64,000 nucleotides of DNA from Candidatus Woesearchaeota archaeon (GCA_019323015.1 JAHWHY010000008.1:3720-67719), one strand, 5' to 3'. Shown: positions 41,127-50,042, counted from the first letter of the stretch. Program-made: numbers and translations. Notes: generated by a model not told the origin, from the letters alone.

Positions 41127-42618
41127 GTTCCATTAATTTGAATTTCTTTGTTGTCTCTATCGCATACCCTAATTCTTCTGCGTTTTGGGAATAGATGGTA
41201 AATAATGGGTCTCCTTTTTTTACTTTAGCGCCTTTGTGAACATGAAGGTATACTCCAGAGCCGTGGTCACTTGGTGCTCCTGCTGCTCTTCCCACTTTTG
41301 TTGTTATCTTGTTGTCAACGTGAGATATCCTTCCTGATTTCGGTGCTTTTATTGTTTTTGTGAATTTTCCTAATGGTATCTGGTCTGCTTTTTTCTCGCA
41401 TCCGCCTTGTGCTGTTATTATCTCAACAAATTTCTTGTATGCACTTCCGTCTTCAATAAGTTTCTTTGCAAGTGCAATTCCTTTGCCTTTTTTTGCCTTG
41501 CCTGTGAATTCTAGCATTTGCGCAGACATTTTCAGTGATTTTTTCAGCAAATCTTTTGGTGCTTTTGGGTCATTGGTCAGCAGCCATACAACGTCTCTTG
41601 CTTCTAAAGCAGGACCTATGCCATTTCCTACTGGTTGTGACCCGTCATCTATGTAAAATGTTATTTTCATTCCTATTCCTTTGCCTATTATGTCAAAATA
41701 TTTCTTTAGGCGCATTGCTTCTTTTCTGTTTGGCAGTTTTGCGCTTCTGCCTACAGACATCTCTAATAATAAGTGCGTTGCACACACGCTTGCTTTTTTT
41801 GCCATTATTGATGCTAGCATCTGTCCTTCTGCATCTATCTCTAGCGGGTGCTCTATTCTTATTATTTTGTCATCTGCTGGTGCAAGGTTTATTTCTTCTG
41901 CACCGCCCCACACAATACACCCACCTACTTTCTCTATTATTTTCTGTAGTTTTGCTATTGGCATTCCTACTGGGCAGAAAAGGTCCATTGTATCTGCTGT
42001 GCCAGATGGAGAAGTTATTGCTCTTGAGCTTGTTTTCGGCACTTTTAGTCCTGCTGCAACAAGTATTGCGACAACTATTGGTGTTGTCCTGTTTCCAGGA
42101 ACTCCTCCTATTCCATGCACATCTGCAATTACTTTTCCGCGCACTTTTACTGTTGATCCGGTTACAGTCATTGCTTTTGTAGAATCAAGTATCTCGCGCA
42201 TTGACATGCCGTAGACATAATTTGCAGTTATGTATGATGCTAATTCAATGTCAGTCAGGTGGTCTTCCACAATATCATATATTATTTGGTGCGTCTCTGG
42301 ATAGTTTAGCTCTTTGCCGTCTAGTTTTTTCTTTATGTACGTTACGGAGATTGGCTTCTTGCCTGCAGAAAGCTGTATTGTATCATTATGTTTTCCGTGG
42401 ATGTCATCCAGAACTTCCTCAAACAATCCTATTCTACCTAACGGCACTGCTCTCTCACTCTCTGCAATGTCCAGAATCGCGGTTGTGCGGAGCTTTCCTT
42501 TTCTTATGATGACCCTGTCATTATGGTGCAGGTCCAGCTTGTCTGCATCTTTTTCATTTAATAGAACTACTTTCACGCCCCCTGTTGCAATGTCCATGTC
42601 TTTTACTTTAAATTTCAC
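41119..42618 (-). CDS. deoA: AMP phosphorylase
   Basis: 499 aa, typical of the archaeal AMP phosphorylase branch of the thymidine phosphorylase family. It converts AMP and phosphate to adenine and ribose 1,5-bisphosphate in the pathway leading to ribulose bisphosphate and form III-type Rubisco. DVHGIGGVPGNRTTPIVVAI and SRAITSPSGTADTMDLFCPV are the phosphate- and sugar-binding signatures; an N-terminal extension of about 80 residues is the archaeal extra domain. GTG start with AGGTGA ahead. The isomerase and Rubisco are not in the window. Confidence 0.92.
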   Translation of the reverse strand: MKFKVKDMDIATGGVKVVLLNEKDADKLDLHHNDRVIIRKGKLRTTAILDIAESERAVPLGRIGLFEEVLDDIHGKHNDTIQLSAGKKPISVTYIKKKLDGKELNYPETHQIIYDIVEDHLTDIELASYITANYVYGMSMREILDSTKAMTVTGSTVKVRGKVIADVHGIGGVPGNRTTPIVVAILVAAGLKVPKTSSRAITSPSGTADTMDLFCPVGMPIAKLQKIIEKVGGCIVWGGAEEINLAPADDKIIRIEHPLEIDAEGQMLASIMAKKASVCATHLLLEMSVGRSAKLPNRKEAMRLKKYFDIIGKGIGMKITFYIDDGSQPVGNGIGPALEARDVVWLLTNDPKAPKDLLKKSLKMSAQMLEFTGKAKKGKGIALAKKLIEDGSAYKKFVEIITAQGGCEKKADQIPLGKFTKTIKAPKSGRISHVDNKITTKVGRAAGAPSDHGSGVYLHVHKGAKVKKGDPLFTIYSQNAEELGYAIETTKKFKLMELK

Positions 42619-42691
42619 TTGATTTTCACCTCAGTATTAAAGTAAAAGGCTTGCAAAATCTTTGATTTGGCAGTGTCTTTTACCTTCAATT

Positions 42692-43768
42692 TCATATTTT
42701 CATGCCTTCTTTCTGGTAGATATCAATGAATGACTTTAATGCGGATAATATCAATGGCCCTATTATGAATCCTGCAAAACCGAATAATTCCAGTCCGCCT
42801 ATTACGCCTAACAAGACAAAAACAGGGTGCAGTCCTGCCCTGTCTCCAATGAGTTTTGGCTTTAGTATGTTGTCTGCGCTTGAGATTATGAATGTTCCGT
42901 ATAATAATAACCCCACCCCGTGCCATATCAAGACGGTGTTTCCTTCTGACGAGCCTTTTGCAATCAGGTATAATGCTGCAGGTATCCAGATTATTGCTGT
43001 GCCGACAAATGGCACAAGTGCAAAAAGTGCTATTATCATACCCCAGACATAAAAAGTCCCTATTCCAAACAGCCAGAAGCCCAGTGCTCCTAGTGCGCCC
43101 TGTATCAGCGCAATGACTATTGAGCCGTACATTACTGCGTGGGTTGTCTCTTTTATTTTATATAATACCCTTGTCTTGTGGCTTCTCTTTAATGGCAAAA
43201 GGTCTTTGATTTTTTTAACAATTTCCGGGCCGTCCTTGAATAGATAGAATAGTATAAAGAATGTTATTACGATTTGAAGTATGATTCCTGGAAGAGAAAA
43301 TATTATCTGGGATGTTTTTTCTATTGCAGTTGTAGTGAATCTTCCCAGCATGTCCTGCAGGTAAAATTTCACTTCCGGGTCCTCTACCCATACTTTCAGG
43401 TATTCTGAGGACCTGCACAGCAGGTTGTCCTGGTTTGTGCAGTCTATGTCTATTATGTCGCCTGTAAGTATTTTCTGCTTTGCTCTTATGTACATGTATT
43501 GCGCCTCTGATGCAGATGACTGAAGCAGGAATGAAAAAGGAATCGTTATCAGCAGTATGACGAATATTGACACGATTAATGCGCAAATTGTCTTGTTCTT
43601 TATTTTCTTGTTTAATAGCTTGAACAATGGATAGAATATGTATGCTATGACTATGCTTGCCAGTATTGAGTTTATGAAAGGCTTGACTACAAGAAAGCTC
43701 AGGAACACAAGTAGCAGAAACGCAGCCAAGAAAACATATTTTACTGTATTATTTTGTTTCTCACCCAT
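42692..43768 (-). CDS. AI-2E family (UPF0118) permease
   Basis: 358 aa with about seven to eight membrane segments. Family features: FLLLVFLSFLVVKPFINSIL, long extracellular region near residues 90-140, and the C-terminal block YVWGMIIALFALVPFVGTAI, LLLYGTFIISSADNILKPKL, HPVFVLLGVIGGLELFGFAG with IGPLILSALK. Members export signal molecules or small solutes; some act as Na+/H+ antiporters. Substrate unknown. A TATA-like ATTTATA sits about 30 bases before the ATG. Confidence 0.9.
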   Translation of the reverse strand: MGEKQNNTVKYVFLAAFLLLVFLSFLVVKPFINSILASIVIAYIFYPLFKLLNKKIKNKTICALIVSIFVILLITIPFSFLLQSSASEAQYMYIRAKQKILTGDIIDIDCTNQDNLLCRSSEYLKVWVEDPEVKFYLQDMLGRFTTTAIEKTSQIIFSLPGIILQIVITFFILFYLFKDGPEIVKKIKDLLPLKRSHKTRVLYKIKETTHAVMYGSIVIALIQGALGALGFWLFGIGTFYVWGMIIALFALVPFVGTAIIWIPAALYLIAKGSSEGNTVLIWHGVGLLLYGTFIISSADNILKPKLIGDRAGLHPVFVLLGVIGGLELFGFAGFIIGPLILSALKSFIDIYQKEGMKI

Positions 43769-43810
43769 TTTTTAATTAATATATAGACTTAGTATTTATA
43801 AATGTTGTGA

Positions 43811-43904
43811 TGGGCCCGCCCGGAATCGAACCGGGGACCTCCTCGATTTTGAGTTATTTTTCATAACACGTCAACGAGACGTCATGCCGCTAGACCACGG
43901 GCCC
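43811..43904 (-). tRNA. tRNA-Val(GAC) with a 22-nt intron
   Basis: Mature length 72 nt. Acceptor GGGCCCG/CGGGCCC; D stem GTC/GAC; anticodon stem TCTCG/CGAGG (one G-U pair); loop TTGACGT gives GAC. T arm CCCGG-TTCGATT-CCGGG; discriminator A. The intron (43847-43868) sits at the canonical position 37/38 and folds as GTTAT-GAAAA-ATAAC. CCA is not encoded. Confidence 0.93.
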
Positions 43905-43987
43905 GTTAAGGCAATAAAATTAGAAGTAATTTATAAGGTTTATGCTACTATTTGCTTTTGTATTCTATTTAAGGCGTACATAAAAAT

Positions 43988-44905
43988 TTAAATGTTTTGC
44001 TTGAGCGTGAACAGTATTCCGCCGTTTCTTGCAGTGTCTTTTATTATCTGTGATGCTCCTAACAGCAGGATGTTTTCCTGGTTTTTTTTCTTTAATAGGT
44101 TTGGGAGCAGTTTGTTGTTTAGCTCGCCTTTGATGGTAGAAAGCCTGGGTATGTCTTTTATTTTCTTGTTGTAGTATGTGTCGTATAATAGCACGTAAAA
44201 ATCGTGTGTTTTTTTCATGAATTCAATCTCGCTTTTTGTGATGTTCAGCTTGTTTTTTGCTGAAAGCTGTTCGTAGATGTATTCTATTGTGTTTGCTATG
44301 GATATCAGTCTTGTTATTAGAACGTACATTCTTGCTGCTTTGAAGTCGTCAAACATTTTTCTCTTAAAGATTGTTCTTCTGCAGTAATCCCCGAATTGGT
44401 GTATGTTTTTTGTTATTCCTCTTATCTGTTCCGTGTTTTGCAGTTTATTTTTTTTGAGGTCTTCGCACAGCATCTCAAGAAGGTTTTTGTTCAGCAGGAA
44501 AACTTTTCTTAAAAGAACTGAGAATTCCTCGTTCATTACCGATGATAGGTTTTTAATTAGGCATCCTTTGTCTGACTGCTCGATTACATGAAACCCTATC
44601 AGTTCATCCACTGCCTGGTTTATGTATTTTATGCTCTTGCTGTCAAAGAACTTGACATATATCTCATCGTGTCCTCCCAAGTAAACATTTCTTATTATTT
44701 GCCGGATGTATATTGAGTTGTTGGACTCCAGCGTTATTTCTACTGCCTGGCCTTTTTTTGCTTTTGAGCCGGATACTATTAATTCATTGCCTGATTCCTC
44801 GACGTCAAGTTCGCTCTCTCCTGTCAGGCCCATTTGGTCTGCCCATTTTTTGGGAAGTGTCATAGTAAGGGTTCCGTTACCCTGTTTTATCACTTTTCGT
44901 TTCAT
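43988..44905 (-). CDS. AbrB-PhoU family regulator (second copy)
   Basis: 305 aa. RKVIKQGNGTLTMTLPKKWA, then GESELDVEESGNELIVSGSK, is the AbrB-type N-terminal domain; residues about 110-305 are PhoU-like helices (MNEEFSVLLRKVFLLNKNLL). It matches the 1042-1929 gene over its full length at moderate similarity. No phosphate transporter is nearby. It is divergent from the 45006 operon, which it might regulate. An upstream TTTAAATA about 30 bases from the ATG is a plausible TATA box. Confidence 0.85.
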   Translation of the reverse strand: MKRKVIKQGNGTLTMTLPKKWADQMGLTGESELDVEESGNELIVSGSKAKKGQAVEITLESNNSIYIRQIIRNVYLGGHDEIYVKFFDSKSIKYINQAVDELIGFHVIEQSDKGCLIKNLSSVMNEEFSVLLRKVFLLNKNLLEMLCEDLKKNKLQNTEQIRGITKNIHQFGDYCRRTIFKRKMFDDFKAARMYVLITRLISIANTIEYIYEQLSAKNKLNITKSEIEFMKKTHDFYVLLYDTYYNKKIKDIPRLSTIKGELNNKLLPNLLKKKNQENILLLGASQIIKDTARNGGILFTLKQNI

Positions 44906-45005
44906 ACGCCTTATAAAACAATCTAAGTATTTAAATTTTTTGATATATCAATATATCATTTATATTGCATAGATATATATTTTTCTTTCACCATATTATT
45001 GTAAA

Positions 45006-45566
45006 ATGGCAATAAAAGGAGTTTTTGTCCGGGCAATACCGAATAATGGGCCGACAGCAGGTTATCCTGAGCAGAACACGAAGATTCTTGAGGGTTTGAG
45101 GAAAAAATATGAGATAATAACTTATGAAAGTCTTGAGAATGCAGCATATCAAATGACGCATGATGACAAAAAAAGGTGCAGCGATGTTTCTTTCATGATA
45201 ACAAATATACCTTACACAGTGCAGACGCCGGTTGTTGCAGCAATCAAGGCAGAGAAGATTCGTGAAAGGCTAGAGAACCTTGTTGGAGAGGAAAGAAAGA
45301 AGGAATGCAATAGGATATCTGAAGAGAATGAGTTCAATGCATACGAAGAGGCTTTTGAGTGCCTCAGGAAACTTAAGGAAGCCTTTCCTAAGATGAAAAT
45401 TATTGCATACACTGCTGCCCATGATAATGTCAGAAGAAAGGTGTATGATGACAAATTGGTTTTTCGTGTGCACCAAAGAAACCACAGGTCCGGCCCTGTA
45501 TGGGAAAAAGTTAATTTAATTCACGGTGTTGAATCAGCTCTTGAGGGCTGGCAGGGGTGTGAATGA
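45006..45566 (+). CDS. Receiver-like domain protein, 186 aa
   Basis: Alpha/beta protein. The middle and end (DVSFMITNIPYTVQTPVV; EAFECLRKLKEAFPKMKIIA; YTAAHDNVRRKVYDDKLVFR) resemble a response-regulator receiver fold and align by eye with the N-terminal half of the 46695-47930 protein (FDFLITNFPPRRDA; ANLPNLLVILYTGAPEYVRS). A clear phospho-acceptor Asp is not obvious. Overlaps the next gene by four bases. The role is unknown; it may be a pseudo-receiver for protein contacts. Confidence 0.6.
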   Translation: MAIKGVFVRAIPNNGPTAGYPEQNTKILEGLRKKYEIITYESLENAAYQMTHDDKKRCSDVSFMITNIPYTVQTPVVAAIKAEKIRERLENLVGEERKKECNRISEENEFNAYEEAFECLRKLKEAFPKMKIIAYTAAHDNVRRKVYDDKLVFRVHQRNHRSGPVWEKVNLIHGVESALEGWQGCE

Positions 45567-46309
45567 TGCTTGAAAAAATTGTTAGAGGCGCAAGGAATTT
45601 TTTGCTTTTGGGTGCGCTGGCAGTTGCAGGCTGTTCTGCTTATGCGCCGATTGAAGGCACGAACATTCTTGATTCTAAAAAAACAAAAACTCAGGTCTGC
45701 ATGCGGTCTGGCATTGATTATGTTGGTTGGACTCCGCACACGACCAGCGAGCAAAGAACTGTTCCGGTTCATCCTGCAGACGGCGGGGCATCAAGAGGCA
45801 AAATAACAACGCAGAATTATTATGACTGCCCTTTTCGGCCAAGGCTGGGAATTGCTGGCTCTCTTGGAAATGATTCCTGCAGGATAAAGATAGGCCTTGA
45901 CAACATGTTCAATTTGGGAATCATGAATGGCGAAGAACAGGACCTGCCAAAACCGTATGAATCCTATGGATTCTCTACGTTCCATCCTGACTTGATTACT
46001 TTCAAGCCGTTTATTGGATTAGAAACTGAATTTCTTGATACACTGTTAATCAGTTTAGAGACTGGTATTACTTACTCCTCATTCAGGCTTTACAAAGGCC
46101 ATTACAGATGGGCGGATTATGAGAAAATAGAAAAATATTCTCTTGGTTATGGCCCTGGCATTTTTGCCGGTGCGGCTCTTGCCTTGAAGTTTGATGATGA
46201 TATGTATTTCGGCGCGCAGTTTGGTTTTGAGAATTATTTTATTGACGGCAGGCCAGATATACAATGCTACTCATTTTCGCTTTTGTTGAGAAAAACTTTC
46301 GGGGGATAA
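45563..46309 (+). CDS. Barrel-like lipoprotein, 248 aa
   Basis: Lipoprotein signal peptide (ARNFLLLGALAVAGC; Cys near residue 24). The body is strand-rich with alternating aromatics: RLGIAGSLGNDSCRIKIGLD, FKPFIGLETEFLDTLLISLE, TGITYSSFRLYKGHY, ALKFDDDMYFGAQFGFENYF, ending YSFSLLLRKTF, much like a small outer-membrane barrel ending in an aromatic strand. A second such protein in this window (2786-3892) makes the pattern noteworthy in an archaeon. Overlaps its upstream neighbour by four bases. Confidence 0.68.
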   Translation: MMLEKIVRGARNFLLLGALAVAGCSAYAPIEGTNILDSKKTKTQVCMRSGIDYVGWTPHTTSEQRTVPVHPADGGASRGKITTQNYYDCPFRPRLGIAGSLGNDSCRIKIGLDNMFNLGIMNGEEQDLPKPYESYGFSTFHPDLITFKPFIGLETEFLDTLLISLETGITYSSFRLYKGHYRWADYEKIEKYSLGYGPGIFAGAALALKFDDDMYFGAQFGFENYFIDGRPDIQCYSFSLLLRKTFGG

Positions 46310-46310
46310 T

Positions 46311-46673
46311 ATGGGATTGAGATTTAATGTGGAAAATGCGCGTGTTATGCTTGATGTTTTGTATGAGCCAGGTTATACTTTCAGGATTTCAGGCAGTTCT
46401 TTTGGCTCCTCAGGTGATGATGAAGAGGGTTTTTGGGTCTATTTCAGCAATGGAAAAGAGTCTATTGACATGATTGTTACTTATAGGGGTGAAGGGATTT
46501 ATCTTGAGAGAACTCCGGGTTACAGGAGTCATGCAGAAGACCATCCTTTTCAGGAAAATCGTCCTGCGATTACTGGTGATCCGCAGTCTTTGCGGGATTT
46601 TTTTGAAAAGATGAAAAAGCTTCCAGGCTCTAGGCCTGGGGAGATTACAGATCTCGTGCATAGGTTTGATTAG
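46311..46673 (+). CDS. Hypothetical protein, 120 aa
   Basis: Small soluble protein with a strand-rich first half (YTFRISGSSFGSSGDDEEGF; VYFSNGKESIDMIVTYRGEG) and a helical end (SLRDFFEKMKKLPG). No signal peptide, Cys or known motif. It starts one base after the barrel-like lipoprotein stop, with GGGGGATAAT as ribosome binding site. Co-transcribed with its neighbours. Confidence 0.68.
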   Translation: MGLRFNVENARVMLDVLYEPGYTFRISGSSFGSSGDDEEGFWVYFSNGKESIDMIVTYRGEGIYLERTPGYRSHAEDHPFQENRPAITGDPQSLRDFFEKMKKLPGSRPGEITDLVHRFD

Positions 46674-46694
46674 CTTTATTAATCAAGAAAGGCT

Positions 46695-47930
46695 ATGAAG
46701 GTTAAAATGAAGAAATATGGCTTGTTTGTTCATCCAGATGTGAATGATCCCAGCTTTGGCAATCCTAGTTTTGGAAGGCTTGAGCCTGGCGGCAGGATTG
46801 CCTGTTCTGAAGAAGGGCATACTCTTCAAAGATACTTGGATAACAGGAAAATAATTCAGGAACTGGGCAGGACTTGTGAGATGCGGTGGATGAATGATTT
46901 CTGGTATGCTGCTTCAAGGATTATCCGGGGCGACCCTCTTGATAGGTTTGATTTTTTGATTACTAATTTTCCTCCGAGAAGGGATGCGCGGGAATTAAGT
47001 GTCAGGCGAGGCAATGAAATTAATGCACTCGCTAAAGGCAAGAGTCCTGAGGAAAGAAAAATGATATTTACTGATTTTAGCAGGAGTGATACTGATTTCA
47101 CAGATATGCTTTACGAGCAGAGTTTTAAGTCTCTTGGCGAAATACAGGCAAACCTGCCTAATCTTTTGGTTATCTTGTATACTGGTGCGCCGGAGTATGT
47201 CAGAAGTAAGTGCAGGGATTTGGGTGTAGAGGTCCTGCATAGGGACAGGTATGGCCTTAATGTGGAACTTGGTGAATTAAAAAGGAATATTAGCAAAATA
47301 CATTCCACACCCGAATTACTTGAAATGCTCCTGCAAAAAAAAGATATTCAATTTGCTGCTGAAGCGCTGGGTAATCGCAAGGATACAGGTGTTGTTCCTG
47401 ATTTGATTGAATTGCTGAATTCTTCTGGCTTGAGCCCGAAACAAAAGGAATATATTGCTCTTGCTTTGGGTGATATTGGTGATGTTCGTGCTGTTGATCC
47501 TCTTTATGCGTTTTTAGATGATCCTGGCGGCTTGTTTATTGATTACAGCAGTGATTTTGGTGTTTGCAGGGCTCTTCGCAGTATTGGCCTGGACAAAGGA
47601 AGGGAACAGGTTGTGCAGGGCGCTATTGCTTACTTGAACGAGAGAATAATGATTGACAAAAGGCATTTTAACTGGTATCATGCTGCTTATGTTCTTGGAG
47701 AGCTGCGTGCAGAGGAAGGAGTTGATATCCTTGTTGAGCTTATTTGTGAAGACCACCCCCACAGTGCCAAGTTTTTTGCGATAGATGCTCTTGGAAAGAT
47801 TGCCTCTGATAAGGCAACAGAGGGATTGAGAGAGTGTGTCAAGAAGGGTTTTGGTGATGTTGTAAAGGAGAGAGTCTCTCAATACAAGTATTTGTTAAAA
47901 AGAAATCCTGCTCTTCAGGAATTCAGGTAA
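46695..47930 (+). CDS. Receiver-like domain fused to HEAT repeats
   Basis: 411 aa. Residues about 1-205 are an alpha/beta domain related to the 45006 protein (FDFLITNFPPRRD; LPNLLVILYTGAPEYVRSKC). Residues about 210-411 are PBS-lyase-type HEAT repeats: AAEALGNRKDTGVVPDLIEL, IALALGDIGDVRAVDPLYAF and AAYVLGELRAEEGVDILVEL, with the typical ALGDIGD turns. HEAT repeats bind proteins or nucleic acids, so this looks like a signalling scaffold. ATG at 46695 given; the one at 46707 is possible. Confidence 0.75.
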   Translation: MKVKMKKYGLFVHPDVNDPSFGNPSFGRLEPGGRIACSEEGHTLQRYLDNRKIIQELGRTCEMRWMNDFWYAASRIIRGDPLDRFDFLITNFPPRRDARELSVRRGNEINALAKGKSPEERKMIFTDFSRSDTDFTDMLYEQSFKSLGEIQANLPNLLVILYTGAPEYVRSKCRDLGVEVLHRDRYGLNVELGELKRNISKIHSTPELLEMLLQKKDIQFAAEALGNRKDTGVVPDLIELLNSSGLSPKQKEYIALALGDIGDVRAVDPLYAFLDDPGGLFIDYSSDFGVCRALRSIGLDKGREQVVQGAIAYLNERIMIDKRHFNWYHAAYVLGELRAEEGVDILVELICEDHPHSAKFFAIDALGKIASDKATEGLRECVKKGFGDVVKERVSQYKYLLKRNPALQEFR

Positions 47931-47933
47931 TTT

Positions 47934-48203
47934 TTAAATCATTACCCTGTTTCCGCTGTTTGATTCTGTTCTGTAGCGGATTATTCTTCTTACATTTGCT
48001 CTGGAAATATTTACAGGCAGCTTTGGCTTGTATTTCCTGCAGATATAGCTTCCTTCTGGCCCTTCTCTCTGCATTGGGCAAACTTGTTCTTTTAAACTGC
48101 AGGGCAGCTGCTCGCTTTCTCCTATTGTTTTCCTGACTAAGAATTTCTTTTCTTTTCCGTTTATGCAGTTGATTATGTCTTTTGCTAAGTTGATGTCGCC
48201 CAT
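47934..48203 (-). CDS. Small Cys-containing protein, 89 aa
   Basis: Basic soluble protein. The centre has LPCSLKEQVCPMQREGPEGS with YICRKYKPK, a C-x6-C-x12-C arrangement that could bind metal, and the C-terminus is Arg-rich (NVRRIIRYRTESNSGNRV). ATG at 48203 chosen, with GGGG 12 bases ahead; an upstream GTG at 48212 is too close to it. A longer frame in another register (47923-48354) looks like a shadow. No family recognised. Confidence 0.5.
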   Translation of the reverse strand: MGDINLAKDIINCINGKEKKFLVRKTIGESEQLPCSLKEQVCPMQREGPEGSYICRKYKPKLPVNISRANVRRIIRYRTESNSGNRVMI

Positions 48204-48271
48204 TGTAATCACTCGCCCCTAGAAATAGGCTGTCATTCTTTAAAAAGCTGATGACATATTTATAGAACAGC

Positions 48272-48652
48272 TTACCGGCTGCGCGGCGCAATAAATCGCC
48301 AGCTTTGTCGTACAGCTCTTGCAAGTCCTTTGTCTCTTCTTCTGCAGGCTTCAAGAGCTTTTTCTGCAGTGATAGAAGAATATCCTTTTGGTGACAGGCC
48401 GTGTTCTTCTCTTATTTCAGCTCCCCATTCATCACACAAGCCCCGGATAGAAGTTTGTTCTATGTGCTGATACACTTCTTCTCCCATGTTTCCAGCAAGT
48501 ACTCTGCCCATAAGTCCTTGTATCTTGTCTCTTAGTAACTTTTTAGGAATACAGTGCAAATTCTCAACTTTTTTTCTTCTTGCATACAAATCTGCTTCTG
48601 TTAGTTTACAGTAAACAGGATCTTCTATCTTTTTATCAGGATTATTTGTCAT
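48272..48652 (-). CDS. Hypothetical protein, 126 aa
   Basis: Charged helical protein (EADLYARRKKVENLHCIPKK; KALEACRRRDKGLARAVRQS) with three cysteines and no membrane segment. No family recognised. Its ATG follows one base after the stop of a 19-codon frame (48654-48713) that has its own strong ribosome binding site, so translation of this gene is probably coupled to that leader frame. Confidence 0.6.
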   Translation of the reverse strand: MTNNPDKKIEDPVYCKLTEADLYARRKKVENLHCIPKKLLRDKIQGLMGRVLAGNMGEEVYQHIEQTSIRGLCDEWGAEIREEHGLSPKGYSSITAEKALEACRRRDKGLARAVRQSWRFIAPRSR

Positions 48653-48653
48653 T

Positions 48654-48713
48654 TTAGCTCTTTACGGGTTCAATCCTAGCATCAACACCCTTATTAAATA
48701 ACGTATCATTCAT
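48654..48713 (-). CDS. 19-aa leader-type ORF
   Basis: A 19-residue frame (NDTLFNKGVDARIEPVKS after Met) starts seven bases after GGGGGG and ends one base before the ATG of the 126-aa gene. The same start region, a G-run followed by ATAAAATGAATGAT, also precedes the gene at 50043-50465, suggesting a duplicated translation-start element. It may be a leader peptide, a coupling device, or a 5' piece separated by a frameshift. Confidence 0.4.
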   Translation of the reverse strand: MNDTLFNKGVDARIEPVKS

Positions 48714-48831
48714 TTTATCCCCCCTCAACCAAACTAACAGGAAAATATGTTGGCTATTTAAATAATTTGCTGAAAAAATAAAATACTTTAAACAAAATTT
48801 TATAAACTAAAGCATATTTATAGTGTATATC

Positions 48832-48858
48832 AGGAGGTTTTTGATGAATTTGCATTAA
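48832..48858 (+). promoter_or_regulatory. Strong ribosome binding site on a four-codon ORF
   Basis: AGGAGGT at 48832-48838 sits correctly ahead of ATG at 48844, but the frame stops after four codons (MNLH). The next real gene starts 74 bases later with no comparable site. It may be an attenuator-like leader or a relic of a lost start. Confidence 0.35.
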
Positions 48859-48931
48859 GAAGGATTTATTGCCTGTTTTCTGATGATTTAAACACGTAAT
48901 TCAAGCAAATTTTTTTATTTGGCTGGTAAAA

Positions 48932-49912
48932 ATGAAAGAGATAACAATATTGAGCACTGAAATTAAGCCTGCAGGCGGCATGCCTTTTTCAAGTGTAGAG
49001 AATAATGATTCTTTTGCGCATCTCTGTCAGATTGGAGAAGCTAATGGGATATATATTGTCGTGACTGGTTTTGAGAGTTATGAATCAGGTGTTGTTTCTG
49101 ATGCATGGGTGTATGAAACACATGGCTGGAACAGGACCGGCAGAAGACCTGTTGAGTTTATTTGGGACAGGTGCAATATCAGTAATAAACAAAGGCAAAA
49201 GCTTAATGAAAACAAGGATATTCCTGTATTTAATCATTTCAGTTTAATGGCTTTGTGCAGGGATAAAAAGGCAAATAGTGATTTGTCTCCTGAATCTGTA
49301 ATACCGACTGAAACAGTGAATGGGTCTATTGATGAAATTGTAGATAAAATAGAAAAAATCAGGAAAATGTCATTGCACCCGGATTTAGACCCTTGTAAGA
49401 TTGTTTTAAAACCACGGTTTGAGTATTCAGGAAGAGGAATACTTGGCATCAAGGATGAAAATTATGAAAAATTAAAAGGTATTGAAAATCGAGATTATGT
49501 TATTCAGCCGTTTCTTGAAACTTCAACAGGAATCCGAGAGCTTGGAATAGAAGGCAGGCATGATCTGAGGATTATTGTTTTGAATGGCAGACCTTTGCTG
49601 TCCTACGCGCGGTTGGCTAGGCAAGGGCATTTTATCAGCGGAGTCAGATATGGCGCAAAAGTAAAGTATGTCAAAATTGCAGATATTGGTTCGCAGTTTA
49701 TGGATGTTGTCTGCAGTATTGACGGCAAGTTGAATATTTTTAATCCAAGAATGTATTCTGTGGATTTGGGTAAAGGAAAAGAGCGAACCTGGATTTTTGA
49801 ATTAAATGGTTTTCCTTCTGTTGTGTGGGAGCCTGACGATACAAGGGATATACAAAATACTAAAAAAATGCATGAGAGAATAATCAAGACTCTTGCAGAA
49901 TATCTTCAATGA
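48932..49912 (+). CDS. ATP-grasp family ligase
   Basis: 326 aa. CKIVLKPRFEYSGRGILGIK gives the ATP-grasp Lys and glycine-rich loop, YVIQPFLETSTGIRELGIEG the hinge, RHDLRIIVLNGRPLLSYARL the substrate and metal region, and WIFELNGFPSVVWEP the metal-binding Glu-Leu-Asn. The overall layout is of the RimK/glutathione-synthetase type, which forms a carboxylate-amine bond via an acylphosphate. The substrate is unknown; no partner peptide is adjacent. Preceded by the mini-ORF leader at 48844. Confidence 0.78.
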   Translation: MKEITILSTEIKPAGGMPFSSVENNDSFAHLCQIGEANGIYIVVTGFESYESGVVSDAWVYETHGWNRTGRRPVEFIWDRCNISNKQRQKLNENKDIPVFNHFSLMALCRDKKANSDLSPESVIPTETVNGSIDEIVDKIEKIRKMSLHPDLDPCKIVLKPRFEYSGRGILGIKDENYEKLKGIENRDYVIQPFLETSTGIRELGIEGRHDLRIIVLNGRPLLSYARLARQGHFISGVRYGAKVKYVKIADIGSQFMDVVCSIDGKLNIFNPRMYSVDLGKGKERTWIFELNGFPSVVWEPDDTRDIQNTKKMHERIIKTLAEYLQ

Positions 49913-50042
49913 TGCTTTATTCTAACAGCATTTTTTCTACGCTTCTTATTTTCTGCAGGCAAATTATTTTTTCATTTCTGTTTATGAGAATATGCCTTTT
50001 AGAAAAAATTTGTTTAAAATAAATTAATAAAAATTGCTTTGC

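Noticed and set aside
41535..42182. 215-codon plus-strand frame opposite AMP phosphorylase
   Set aside because: Leu-rich shadow of a well-supported gene; no start signal.
6438..42618. Direct claim that MoxR-VWA activates a Rubisco fed by AMP phosphorylase
   Set aside because: The two loci are over 30 kb apart and no Rubisco is present in the window; kept only as a testable idea.
47923..48354. 143-codon minus-strand frame
   Set aside because: Overlaps two better-supported frames and has shadow-like Lys/Arg-rich composition.
48666..48690. T-arm-like sequence GGGTTCAATCC
   Set aside because: Flanking bases do not pair as a T stem and no cloverleaf can be drawn; it lies in the 19-codon frame.
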